Positions 8,021 through 16,327 of a stretch of DNA of 33,522 nucleotides are shown here, piece after piece (position 1 is the first letter of the stretch; each line of letters starts with the position of its first letter). The stretch is from Bacillota bacterium (GTDB lineage Bacteria; Bacillota_I; Bacilli_A; RF39; UBA660): contig SVAL01000004.1 in NCBI GenBank assembly GCA_015059405.1, positions 89,817 to 123,338 on the forward strand, in the 5' to 3' direction. The notes under the pieces are model-generated. The model was not told where the DNA came from. It saw only the letters and a program-made list of their open reading frames with translations, and ran no database searches. Made by a program: the position numbers and the translations under genes.

Positions 8021-9370
8021 CTAATAATAATCATCACTTAATTCAACTTCATAAGTTTTAGTAACTAAATCAATCGTATACTTATAAATATTAAGTTCTT
8101 CTTCTGTTTTTCCTTCTTTAGTTATATATAACTCCATAATTGAACCATGAACGTCATAATGATATGCCATTACAGCTGCACAGCATCTAATATGATAAAG
8201 ACCATAAGCACCTGTAATCCATTTATCCAAAACTTCTTTTCCATCTTGATCAATAATATTAATATCTCCATTTTCATTAACAACAATAATATATTCTTCT
8301 TTAAATTGATCAATAATTTCCATATATTTATAACCAGCATCAACTAAAATCTTTTTACCAGTAATATCATATAATCTATAATTAGTTTCAGAATCTTCTA
8401 AATAACTTCCTTCATTTGTAATTATATATTTATCAGAATAACTAGCAATTTGATTATTAAATGGACCAACCTTACTATTTGTATGTGGATAATATACATA
8501 ATATTGTCCATCTTCAACTAGCATTAATCCAGTTTGATTATATAAACTACCAATATAATCATATTTAAATTCTACTATATTATTTATTTCACCATCTTTA
8601 ATACTAACAACCCCATAATTACCTTCTAAATCAACTGCAATTAAACTAGAAGCAGAATCGCCATAAGAATAATAAATTCCTGAATACTTACCTAATTCTT
8701 TATTAGTTTTAGTATCATATACAATTAAAGGAACATCTTTAGAAAAATAATTAATGTATGGTGCTTCTAAATAATAATTAGAGTCATATACAAAAATATA
8801 TCTATTATCTAAATATACTAATCCTTCCAAAGAATTTTTTATCCCCTCTTCTAAATTATAATCACTATTAGCTCCTAAAGTTTCTGCATAACCACATTTA
8901 CCAAATTCAGGATTCTTACATTTATATAAAGGAACAAACTCATATTTAGGTTCATCTATAAACATAATACCACTAGTATTATTATGACCAATAACATTAT
9001 CAGAATAATATCCAACATATCCATCCTTATAATATGGTAAATCTTCTTCCTCATAATAATCTGGTTTTTTATTAGAAATAACTACTTTGTTTTTTTCTAC
9101 TTTAACAATAGTAGGATTAGGAGCCTCATTTTTATCTATTATTGTTAAGTTTTCTTCTTTTTTATCTTCTATATTATTTACTTCTTCTTTTTCTTCAACT
9201 TGATTTTTATTTTCATCTTCATTAGAAGACTTACCTAAATAAAATCCTAAACAAATACAACCAACTATCAAAAGAATAGAAATAACTATTAATAAAACTG
9301 TTAACTTAACATTATTTTCAGGAATATCTTTTTGTTCTAATTGTTCGTTTTCTATATTCTTTTCTTCCAT
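8021..9370 (-). CDS. Membrane-anchored protein with WG-repeat-like outer domain, unknown function
   Basis: A 449-aa protein. A Glu/Asn-rich cytosolic tail (1-21), one transmembrane helix at about 22-46 (LTVLLIVISILLIVGCICLG), then an acidic Lys/Glu linker and an external domain of about 350 residues. The domain has repeated short beta-type units, for example GDINIIDQDGKEVLDKW and GVVSIKDGEIN, resembling WG/beta-propeller repeats. No catalytic motif was recognised. It lies 9 nt after the TPR gene and 8 nt before fabG, so it is part of the MoxR operon and may be a client or partner of the VWA proteins. Confidence 0.7.
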   Translation of the reverse strand: MEEKNIENEQLEQKDIPENNVKLTVLLIVISILLIVGCICLGFYLGKSSNEDENKNQVEEKEEVNNIEDKKEENLTIIDKNEAPNPTIVKVEKNKVVISNKKPDYYEEEDLPYYKDGYVGYYSDNVIGHNNTSGIMFIDEPKYEFVPLYKCKNPEFGKCGYAETLGANSDYNLEEGIKNSLEGLVYLDNRYIFVYDSNYYLEAPYINYFSKDVPLIVYDTKTNKELGKYSGIYYSYGDSASSLIAVDLEGNYGVVSIKDGEINNIVEFKYDYIGSLYNQTGLMLVEDGQYYVYYPHTNSKVGPFNNQIASYSDKYIITNEGSYLEDSETNYRLYDITGKKILVDAGYKYMEIIDQFKEEYIIVVNENGDINIIDQDGKEVLDKWITGAYGLYHIRCCAAVMAYHYDVHGSIMELYITKEGKTEEELNIYKYTIDLVTKTYEVELSDDYY

Positions 9371-9379
9371 ATCTTCAAC

Positions 9380-10045
9380 CTACCATTTTTTTCCATTATA
9401 GTATTCATAATCATCATAGTCTTCCATTTCATCTAACTCTTCTTGTCTACTTTCATTAGCTGAATCATTTCTATCTTCTAGCTCATCATGTTTCTTTTGA
9501 TCTTCTTCTTTTTCTTCATCCGTTTTGTCATCATATTTCCCAGAACTACCTTGTTGTTCACAAATAGCCTTTTCTTCTGCATATAATCTAAGTATTTCTT
9601 CTTCTAACTTTTCAGCAGATTCACTAATTCCAGTATCATCATCTTCTTCAGCACAACCATTTGTATATAAAATATCTAACGCTTTTTCATATATCTCATA
9701 TTTTTCTTCACATTCCATATCATCCATCATAGTACTAAGAGTAGCTATCGATAAATTAATTCTAATATCACATACTCTATCTTCTGGTACTTTTAATTCT
9801 AACGCTTTATTATACTCATTTATCGCATCTTCAAAATATCCAATTTGATATAACAAATTACCATAATTATAATAAGCTATATATCTTTCAGAAAAATTAA
9901 GTACAAATAAACTCTTAACTAAATTCTTATCATAATCCCCTTTATTATATTTAGAAATATACATCTCATTAATTACAAAAGTAATAACTAATTTTAGAAA
10001 TACTATTAATATAAATAAATATATAAAAGTAAGTACTTTTCTCAT
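9380..10045 (-). CDS. TPR protein with N-terminal membrane helix and acidic tail (BatC-like)
   Basis: A 221-aa protein. A membrane helix lies at about 5-25, then TPR-like helices near 57-90 (YNYGNLLYQIGYFEDAINEY), and a long highly acidic Asp/Glu/Lys tail from about 130 to the end. MoxR/Bat operons commonly end with such a TPR protein. The start at 10045 is preferred because AGAAGGGGTG lies just upstream, and it is 1 nt from the stop of the VWA gene before it. The position fits an assembly or scaffold role at the membrane, which is inference. Confidence 0.75.
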   Translation of the reverse strand: MRKVLTFIYLFILIVFLKLVITFVINEMYISKYNKGDYDKNLVKSLFVLNFSERYIAYYNYGNLLYQIGYFEDAINEYNKALELKVPEDRVCDIRINLSIATLSTMMDDMECEEKYEIYEKALDILYTNGCAEEDDDTGISESAEKLEEEILRLYAEEKAICEQQGSSGKYDDKTDEEKEEDQKKHDELEDRNDSANESRQEELDEMEDYDDYEYYNGKKW

Positions 10046-10046
10046 A

Positions 10047-10979
10047 TTAAACACCCCTTCTAAAATTAATAAATTCATATACTAATAAACCTAAAAGAGG
10101 AACCATTAAAAAGTAATATGTATCTTGATAGGAACTTTTATCTACAACATCAAATTTATATGTAACACCATCTTTTATATTAGATAATTTTTTATCTATA
10201 TTAGAATGTTTATTCATATTAATGTAATCTATCCCTAAACTATCTGAAACTAATTCTAAATTATTTTCATCTATTTTAGAAACAGCTTTTTTACCTTGAT
10301 ATTTAACATATTGATATGAACCAAAACTATCAGTTCTAACATACATATGTCCACCTTCATCTGTACCATATCCTAAAACAGCACCTTCACTAATATAATC
10401 TTTTAAAGCACCAAACTCTCTAGTATCAACTTTATCTTCAACAGTAATCTCACCATCACTAAAGAAGAAAACAATTCTTGCTCTATTTTCTGACTTTGAA
10501 GAAGACTCAAGCTGTGTCTCCATTCCTTGAATAGCTGTATTTAAAGTTGTACCTCTTGCAAAAACATATGTAGATGCCTGAATTATATTAATAGATTCAT
10601 AAATAATATCTTTATCCCTAGTATATGGTAATAATATTTTTGGTGCATTATCAAAAGTAACTATCGAAAACTTTGCACCTTCTAATTCTTCAACTATATG
10701 CTTAATATCTTCTTTAACTGCTGAAAGTCTTGTATTATCACCATTATAATCTTCTGCAATCATACTAATAGTATTATCTACTACAAATAAAACATCTAAA
10801 TCATTAGAAATAACTTCTGCATTATCATCTCTAACCATAACTCTTAAATTAATTAAAAATATTAATAGAATTATAATTAATTGTCTAATTCTTTTATTTT
10901 TTTCATGACTTAAACATACACAAAATATTGGTATAAAAAATAACATAACCCATACCGGAATAATTGGATTAATTATCAT
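10047..10979 (-). CDS. VWA-domain membrane protein (BatA/BatB-like), second of the pair
   Basis: A 310-aa protein. Two N-terminal membrane helices (about 5-23 and 31-48), a von Willebrand A domain (about 60-250) and a C-terminal helix (about 285-305). The MIDAS metal site is DNTIS at 68-72, so the usual DxSxS is DxTxS. GTTLNTAI and FFSDGE supply the other conserved metal-site elements. Such proteins bind Mg2+ and partners, and work with MoxR ATPases in envelope processes. It overlaps the upstream VWA gene by 11 nt, which suggests translational coupling. Confidence 0.85.
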   Translation of the reverse strand: MIINPIIPVWVMLFFIPIFCVCLSHEKNKRIRQLIIILLIFLINLRVMVRDDNAEVISNDLDVLFVVDNTISMIAEDYNGDNTRLSAVKEDIKHIVEELEGAKFSIVTFDNAPKILLPYTRDKDIIYESINIIQASTYVFARGTTLNTAIQGMETQLESSSKSENRARIVFFFSDGEITVEDKVDTREFGALKDYISEGAVLGYGTDEGGHMYVRTDSFGSYQYVKYQGKKAVSKIDENNLELVSDSLGIDYINMNKHSNIDKKLSNIKDGVTYKFDVVDKSSYQDTYYFLMVPLLGLLVYEFINFRRGV

Positions 10980-11991
10980 AATAAGCCACCCTCTTTGTTA
11001 AAATAAATAATATTAACATCGAAAATAATAAAATCATAAATGGAACTTCCGGTATATCAGTTCTCATAGTCTCTTCTTTTCCTTCTGTTAAATTTTTACT
11101 AGTTTTTTCTATATTTTTAACAATCTCACTAACAGTAGAACCAGTTGATTCTTCATATAAAGTACCACCAGTTAATTCAACTGCATTTCTAAATGTTACT
11201 TTATCTCTATATTTAGCATTAGCAGTTGCTATACCATAAACTGTAACATTTTTCTCTTTAGTATATTTTGCTGCTTCTTCTAAAGAATATACAGGTTTAC
11301 TAGTCGGAGGAACTTCATTATCTGTAGAAAAAATAACTATTCTTGTACGATCTGGGTCTTCTTCTAAATCAGAAAAACTATCTATACAAGTAACAAGACC
11401 ATCTCCAATTAAAGATCCACCATAATAATTACTACCCTCTACAGTACCAGCAATAATATAATCATAAGTATAATAAGAAGAATAATCATAATTATTAATA
11501 GCTTCAATTGACTCATATATCTTATCTAAACTATCAAGTACATAATCATAATCATCTGTTAAAGGAACTAAAAGTACAGATGTTGTATTAAATATAGAAA
11601 TACCAAATCTTTCTCCCTTTAAATTATTAACAGTATCTTTTAAAGCATCTACTATTTCTTTATTTAAATCATTTACAGAAAAAGATACATCCATACATAA
11701 AAATATGTCTCTATTATATTCATTAACTTTTACTTTATCTACAAACACCGGTCTTGATAACAATAAAAATGAAAATATAATAGTAACAATAAATAATCCT
11801 TCAATAAAGAATAATAACATCTTATATTTTTTTAATAAATTCTGATAAAAAGGAAGTTTCTTTACATACTTAGTATTCGCAATTCTTTTACCACTTTCAT
11901 ATTTAAAAACTTTCTTTTTATATCTAAAAAACAATAAAACTATAACTAAAACTATACCTATAAAAATAACAAATGAATATCTTAATTCCAT
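10969..11991 (-). CDS. VWA-domain membrane protein (BatA-like), first of the pair
   Basis: A 340-aa protein. Membrane helices lie at about 5-22 and 59-79, then a VWA domain (about 93-300) with a canonical MIDAS DVSFS at 101-105, GSLIGDGL and FSTDNE, and a C-terminal helix near 315-335 (VPFMILLFSMLILFIL). The two-helix, VWA, one-helix layout is that of BatA/BatB aerotolerance-type proteins. It overlaps the small membrane protein gene upstream by 10 nt and the second VWA gene downstream by 11 nt. Confidence 0.87.
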   Translation of the reverse strand: MELRYSFVIFIGIVLVIVLLFFRYKKKVFKYESGKRIANTKYVKKLPFYQNLLKKYKMLLFFIEGLFIVTIIFSFLLLSRPVFVDKVKVNEYNRDIFLCMDVSFSVNDLNKEIVDALKDTVNNLKGERFGISIFNTTSVLLVPLTDDYDYVLDSLDKIYESIEAINNYDYSSYYTYDYIIAGTVEGSNYYGGSLIGDGLVTCIDSFSDLEEDPDRTRIVIFSTDNEVPPTSKPVYSLEEAAKYTKEKNVTVYGIATANAKYRDKVTFRNAVELTGGTLYEESTGSTVSEIVKNIEKTSKNLTEGKEETMRTDIPEVPFMILLFSMLILFILTKRVAYYDN

Positions 11992-12446
11992 CTACTTATT
12001 ACCTCTTTAGTCTTTTCGATAGATGACTTTATATTACCCTTAGATATCTTTGAAAACTCAGGATCATAATATTCTTTAATTAATTCATATAATACAGGTA
12101 TATTTAGTTTCTTTATATCTTTTAAAGTACAAGATTGTACTTCTAAACCAGTTAATTCATATACAAATAATCTAATCAACATACTTAATTCTTGATATGC
12201 TTTACGACTAGTAATCTTTTTATCATTTAAAGATTTATCTAAATCATTTAATTTATTTAAATATTTATATTTAATACTGTTAATATCTTTAGCTGTAAAA
12301 TTCAAAATATTATTCTTCTTTAAATTAAATACTCCTAATTTCTTTAATAATAAATATATAAACGGAAGTAATAAAACTATTAATAAAACAACTATTGGTA
12401 TCCAAGAATAAGAAAATGGTGCTTTTAAATTAACGTCTATTTGCAT
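11982..12446 (-). CDS. Small single-pass membrane protein of MoxR operon (DUF4381-like position)
   Basis: A 154-aa protein. A short outer N-terminus is followed by a strong membrane helix at about 14-36 (IPIVVLLIVLLLPFIYLLL), then a basic helical cytosolic part with SRKAYQELSMLIRLFVYELTG. That segment resembles DUF4381-type subunits found between DUF58 and VWA genes. The start at 12446 is chosen because GGAGGAG lies 7 nt upstream. It overlaps the end of DUF58 by 17 nt. Assignment rests on layout plus gene order rather than a decisive motif. Confidence 0.7.
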   Translation of the reverse strand: MQIDVNLKAPFSYSWIPIVVLLIVLLLPFIYLLLKKLGVFNLKKNNILNFTAKDINSIKYKYLNKLNDLDKSLNDKKITSRKAYQELSMLIRLFVYELTGLEVQSCTLKDIKKLNIPVLYELIKEYYDPEFSKISKGNIKSSIEKTKEVISRWN

Positions 12447-13305
12447 ACTTATACTCCTCCAATAACTTAACAATCTTCATAGGAATTTCACCTACATTAT
12501 TAATAGTAATCATTGAAACACGATACTTACTAATCTTATTTACACAAGATAAATACATCTCTTCTTTCATTTGTTTTTCAAGTTCAAACAAAGTTTTATT
12601 TCTAGAAAATATATTAGGTATAAAACTCTTAGTATCCATATCATATACATCTTTACCAAAGAAATATCCATCACTAACATTAACAATCATAATATCATGT
12701 TTCATAGATAACTCTCTAAAATAATTAGGATTAATACTATCCATACCTTCTATATCAGTAATAATAAAAATTATCATACTCTTTCTAATATGTTTTTGAA
12801 TATATTCTAAAGTCTTATTAATATTAGAACTATTAGTATCAGTAATATCATTATCATATTTTCCTAAAATCTTTTCTAAATTATATAAATCATTTCTAAA
12901 AGGAAAATATTCCATTGTATCATTTTTATTATAAATAGCCCCAACAGAATCCCCATTCTTAGAACATAAATAAGAAATAGTTCCTGCAGTCATTAAAGCT
13001 ATATCTTTTTTTATTTCATCATCACTTGAATATGCAAGCATCTTTTTATCAGTATCTAATATCAACATAATATTATGAGTCTTTTCAGCAACATATTGTT
13101 TAACTAATAACTTTCTAGTTCTAGAAGATGCTTTCCAATCTATATCTTTAACATTATCTCCAACTACATATTCTCTTAAATCATCAAAATTTAAACTTTT
13201 ACCCTTATAAATAGACTTATAATTCCCATCTAATAAACTAGAAGTATTCTTTCTAGCATAAATGGAAATATTAGCTTTAATTCTATTTAAATAACTTTTT
13301 CTCAT
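12430..13305 (-). CDS. DUF58 domain protein
   Basis: A 291-aa protein with the DUF58 signature at about residues 38-70 (FDDLREYVVGDNVKDIDWKA, then KLLVKQY), followed by a VWA-like fold with LILDTDKKM. DUF58 proteins almost always accompany MoxR ATPases and membrane VWA proteins; their exact job is not established. There is no membrane helix, so it should be cytosolic. It overlaps the end of the MoxR gene by 4 nt (ATGA), a classic translational coupling. Confidence 0.9.
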   Translation of the reverse strand: MRKSYLNRIKANISIYARKNTSSLLDGNYKSIYKGKSLNFDDLREYVVGDNVKDIDWKASSRTRKLLVKQYVAEKTHNIMLILDTDKKMLAYSSDDEIKKDIALMTAGTISYLCSKNGDSVGAIYNKNDTMEYFPFRNDLYNLEKILGKYDNDITDTNSSNINKTLEYIQKHIRKSMIIFIITDIEGMDSINPNYFRELSMKHDIMIVNVSDGYFFGKDVYDMDTKSFIPNIFSRNKTLFELEKQMKEEMYLSCVNKISKYRVSMITINNVGEIPMKIVKLLEEYKYANRR

Positions 13306-14321
13306 GGTGTTCTAATAGCTCCAAAAATACTATCAATGATACTTTCTACTTGAATATCATCAGCCATAGCTGAGAAATTAAGTGCTATTCTATGTCTTAA
13401 AACACTATATCTTAATGATTTAACATCATCTGGAGTAACATAAGTTCTACCATTTAAAAGTGCTACTGCTTTACTACATTCCATAAAAGCAATTGCTCCA
13501 CGTGTACTAGAACCTACACTAATATAATTAGCTAAATTATCTGGAATAATTCCCTTAGGATTTCTAGTTGTATAAATAATATCAGCTATATATTTCTTTA
13601 TTGATTCATCTATATATACTTTCTTTCTAGTTTCTTGTAAGAAAGAAATATCATCTAAATTTAAAATAGGTTCATTATCTACAAAGACATTCTTTTCAAT
13701 TCTATTTAGTATTTCTATTTCTTCACTTATAGTAGGATAAGTTAATTTTTCTTTTAATAAAAATCTATCTAATTGTGCTTCACTAAGTAAATAAGTTCCT
13801 TCTTGCTCAATAGGATTTTGTGTTGCAATAACAATAAATACTTCTGGAAGTTCATAAATAGTACCACCAATAGTTACTTGTCTTTCTTGCATTGCTTCAA
13901 GCATAGCACTTTGTGTTTTAGAACTAGATCTATTAATTTCATCTAATAATACAAAATTAGCATAAACAGGACCTATCTTAGTTTCAAACTCATTAGTAGC
14001 ATAATTAAATGTTTGACTACCTATAATATCACTAGGAAGCAAATCAGGAGTACATTGAATTCTAGAAAAATCCCCACTTAAAGCATCAGTAAGTACTTTA
14101 GCTGCTGTTGTTTTAGCAAGTCCAGGTACTGATTCTAATAATACATGACCATTAGCCATTAATGCTGTTAATAAAGATATTTCCAAATTCTTTTGACCAA
14201 CTATTTTACTACTATAATATTCTTCTATTTGACTAAGAATATTCTTACATTTATTTAAATCTTCTTCAGATATATTAGGTTTTACTTCTTCTTCTACGTT
14301 AGGTTTAATTTCTTGTTCCAT
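13302..14321 (-). CDS. MoxR-family AAA+ ATPase
   Basis: A 339-aa protein. Walker A SVPGLAKT at 64-71, Walker B FVLLDEIN at 123-130, sensor 1 ATQNP at 166-170 and an arginine-finger region EAQLDRF at 182-187. The MoxR hallmark LEAMQERQVTIGG is at 141-153. MoxR ATPases act as chaperones, often inserting metals or maturing partner complexes together with VWA proteins. First gene of the nine-gene operon; RBS AGAGGTG lies upstream. The N-terminal 20 residues are a charged extension with repeated KPN. Confidence 0.93.
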   Translation of the reverse strand: MEQEIKPNVEEEVKPNISEEDLNKCKNILSQIEEYYSSKIVGQKNLEISLLTALMANGHVLLESVPGLAKTTAAKVLTDALSGDFSRIQCTPDLLPSDIIGSQTFNYATNEFETKIGPVYANFVLLDEINRSSSKTQSAMLEAMQERQVTIGGTIYELPEVFIVIATQNPIEQEGTYLLSEAQLDRFLLKEKLTYPTISEEIEILNRIEKNVFVDNEPILNLDDISFLQETRKKVYIDESIKKYIADIIYTTRNPKGIIPDNLANYISVGSSTRGAIAFMECSKAVALLNGRTYVTPDDVKSLRYSVLRHRIALNFSAMADDIQVESIIDSIFGAIRTP

Positions 14322-14366
14322 AACTACACCTCTATTTTCATTCTTTCTTATCTTATCATAAATAAA

Positions 14367-14372
14367 ATTATA
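14367..14372 (-). promoter_or_regulatory. -10 box of the MoxR operon
   Basis: TATAAT on the minus strand in TATAGTATAATTTTA, 45 nt upstream of the MoxR ATG. No clear -35 in the AT-rich region before it. Confidence 0.45.
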
Positions 14373-14393
14373 CTATAAATATATAAAAATATA

Positions 14394-14428
14394 AATAAAA
14401 AGAAGTTAAATTCTACTTTAACTTCTTT
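14394..14428 (-). terminator. Terminator of the unknown gene at 14413
   Basis: A strong minus-strand stem AAGAAGTTAAA/TTTAACTTCTT with a 6-nt loop that contains the stop codon (14413-14415), followed by a T-rich tract. Confidence 0.75.
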
Positions 14429-15039
14429 AATTCTTTTGACCAAGTATAAGTATTTAAATCAATACTAACATTATAATTATTAGGAATACGTGTTACTTGA
14501 AGAGATTCTTTTAAATGTAATAATACCTTTTTTCTTTTATCTTCACGAATTGATAGGAATTCTTGATCTACTAATAAAAATATTTCATTAATAAATTTCT
14601 TATATAACTCCCCTGTCCTATATTCAAAACTACTATGAATTAAATTAAGAACATTTTCACTATCATCATCCCCATATACTAAACAAGTAGTATAAAGTCT
14701 AGGATCATGATTTCCCATCTCTATATAAGTATAAGCCATATGATGATTACGATTTGCACATATTGCATCTATAAAAGTTCTATTATGACAAGTAATTAAA
14801 GAACCATCCCTTATCTTTTTATATTCACTTTCTTTATCTTTACCAATTTCTCCATCATAATTTAACCAAAAAATAATGTTTTCTACCAAATAAGAATCAA
14901 TATCACCTAAAGCTTCAAAATCTTCATCTAAAAATGCATGATAATAATTTTCTGCTAAACAATAGTTATATGCCTCATAATCCCTTTCATCACCACCAAG
15001 AACTCTAGGACTTTCAGCAAACCCACCTAACTCCAACAT
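14413..15039 (-). CDS. Unknown protein
   Basis: A 208-aa acidic, probably cytosolic protein without membrane segments. I do not recognise a family. Visible features: LGGDERDYEAYNYCLAENYY near the N-terminus, TCHNRTFIDAICANRNHHMAY in the middle, and a C-terminus ending DLNTYTWSKELKKLK. That last element is nearly shared with residues 19-29 of the transglutaminase-like protein encoded at 16328 (NLNQYAWSKELK). The start at 15039 is chosen because AAAGGTGAT lies 5 nt upstream. Terminators on both sides suggest a single-gene unit. Confidence 0.6.
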   Translation of the reverse strand: MLELGGFAESPRVLGGDERDYEAYNYCLAENYYHAFLDEDFEALGDIDSYLVENIIFWLNYDGEIGKDKESEYKKIRDGSLITCHNRTFIDAICANRNHHMAYTYIEMGNHDPRLYTTCLVYGDDDSENVLNLIHSSFEYRTGELYKKFINEIFLLVDQEFLSIREDKRKKVLLHLKESLQVTRIPNNYNVSIDLNTYTWSKELKKLK

Positions 15040-15071
15040 AATATCACCTTTTTTCAACTATATAATAACAT

Positions 15072-15099
15072 AAAAAAATGATTTCAAAAAGAAATCATT
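15072..15099 (-). terminator. Terminator of the membrane protein gene at 15095
   Basis: Minus-strand stem AATGATTTC/GAAATCATT with a 5-nt loop, followed by seven T. It contains the TGA stop at 15095-15097. Confidence 0.85.
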
Positions 15100-15487
15100 T
15101 TCCTCTCCAACACAAAATCATATAAAGTCCTACTATAAATAATGTATAAAAATCATAATCTGTTTCAATAAACATCCAAATACCTACAACAATAGAATAG
15201 ACAAGTAAAGAATATTTATTAATCTTATCAATAACATTTAAATTTTTATTTAGTTCATTAATCTTATCTAAATCAAAATTAGACTTAAAATAATATTCAT
15301 GTTTCTTGCGATTAGAAACAGACACAAAAGACAATATGCCCTTAAATATAAGAACAGCTCCACCTAATCCTAAAAACCAAACTTTTCCACCATATTGAAT
15401 AAATAAATTATAAAATAAAAAACATATAAAAATACCAAGAAAAGTATAAAAAATACCATATAATCTTCTATCACTTATATCTTTCAT
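15095..15487 (-). CDS. Small membrane protein, unknown function
   Basis: A 130-aa protein with about four hydrophobic segments: near 10-28, 34-52, 88-106 and 112-126. A basic/charged stretch (SNRKKHEYYFKSNFDLDKINE) lies between the second and third, forming a soluble loop. No family was recognised. The start at 15487 follows GGGTG by about 5 nt. It begins 19 nt after the stop of the upstream alpha/beta hydrolase gene, so the two are probably co-transcribed. Confidence 0.6.
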   Translation of the reverse strand: MKDISDRRLYGIFYTFLGIFICFLFYNLFIQYGGKVWFLGLGGAVLIFKGILSFVSVSNRKKHEYYFKSNFDLDKINELNKNLNVIDKINKYSLLVYSIVVGIWMFIETDYDFYTLFIVGLYMILCWRGK

Positions 15488-15506
15488 AAAAACACCCAAC
15501 TATCAA

Positions 15507-16235
15507 CTAACCAATATATTTATAAATCAAAAACATAGTTTCCCTAATTTGATCAGCATTAGATATTAAACATTTACCATCACCAGATTGTTTACCATAC
15601 ATACCAAAATTAGAATGACAACCACCAGAAATAACTTTTTCGGAAAAAGAACTCGGAAGATTCTTTTTATTTTTATTATATTTATTCATATTTAAAACTT
15701 TATCTTCACTTCCATAAATGGATATAACTTTTAACGATGTTTTCGATAAATCACTAGTAGAATATGCACCAAGTAATATTAAACCAGAAAATATATCACT
15801 ATTTTTAGAAACATAACTAGCAGCCATCGCTCCACCCAAAGAATGTCCACCTATATACCAATTTTCTATTTCAGGATATTTATCTAAAACTAAACTAGCT
15901 CTATCTACATCAAAAACTGCTAAATTAAATGGCATATCAACAACTGCACATAAATACCCATACTTAGCGCACTCCATAACTAAAGGTTCATATGCTAAAT
16001 GTTCTACTTTACCACCAGGATAAAAAATAATACCAGTAGATAATCCTTTACTAGAATAAACAATAGTATTATCATCAAGAACTTCTTTATAAGTACCATC
16101 TGATGCAAAAACACTAATATCTTCTAAATCAGCATGATAATAATTACCTACATAAATAAAAAATATAACTACTAGCAATAAAATAAATACTAAGATACTA
16201 ATTAAAATATAATACTTTTTATTTAACTTATTCAT
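15507..16235 (-). CDS. Membrane-anchored alpha/beta hydrolase
   Basis: A 242-aa protein. One N-terminal membrane helix (about 9-28) places the domain outside. The alpha/beta hydrolase fold is shown by IIFYPGGKVEH, the nucleophile elbow GGHSLGGA (Ser132), an acid in YGSEDKVL and the catalytic His in GGCHSNFG. The family is esterase/lipase-like; the substrate is unknown. RBS AGGGGTGA lies upstream. It is transcribed divergently from the gene at 16328, from an extended -10 at 16262-16270. Confidence 0.82.
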   Translation of the reverse strand: MNKLNKKYYILISILVFILLLVVIFFIYVGNYYHADLEDISVFASDGTYKEVLDDNTIVYSSKGLSTGIIFYPGGKVEHLAYEPLVMECAKYGYLCAVVDMPFNLAVFDVDRASLVLDKYPEIENWYIGGHSLGGAMAASYVSKNSDIFSGLILLGAYSTSDLSKTSLKVISIYGSEDKVLNMNKYNKNKKNLPSSFSEKVISGGCHSNFGMYGKQSGDGKCLISNADQIRETMFLIYKYIG

Positions 16236-16261
16236 AACTTCACCCCTATACTATATACAAA

Positions 16262-16270
16262 ATTATAACA
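16262..16270 (-). promoter_or_regulatory. Extended -10 promoter, minus side of a divergent palindromic pair
   Basis: TGTTATAAT on the minus strand, 26 nt upstream of the hydrolase ATG. It is one arm of a perfect 12-bp inverted repeat (16262-16273 with 16285-16296). Confidence 0.6.
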
Positions 16271-16287
16271 TAATATTTAAACATTTA

Positions 16288-16296
16288 TGTTATAAT
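16288..16296 (+). promoter_or_regulatory. Extended -10 promoter, plus side of a divergent palindromic pair
   Basis: TGTTATAAT on the plus strand, 31 nt upstream of the ATG at 16328. It is the other arm of the 12-bp inverted repeat. Confidence 0.6.
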
Positions 16297-16327
16297 AAAA
16301 AACAAATATTTAAAAGGAGTTGATACT

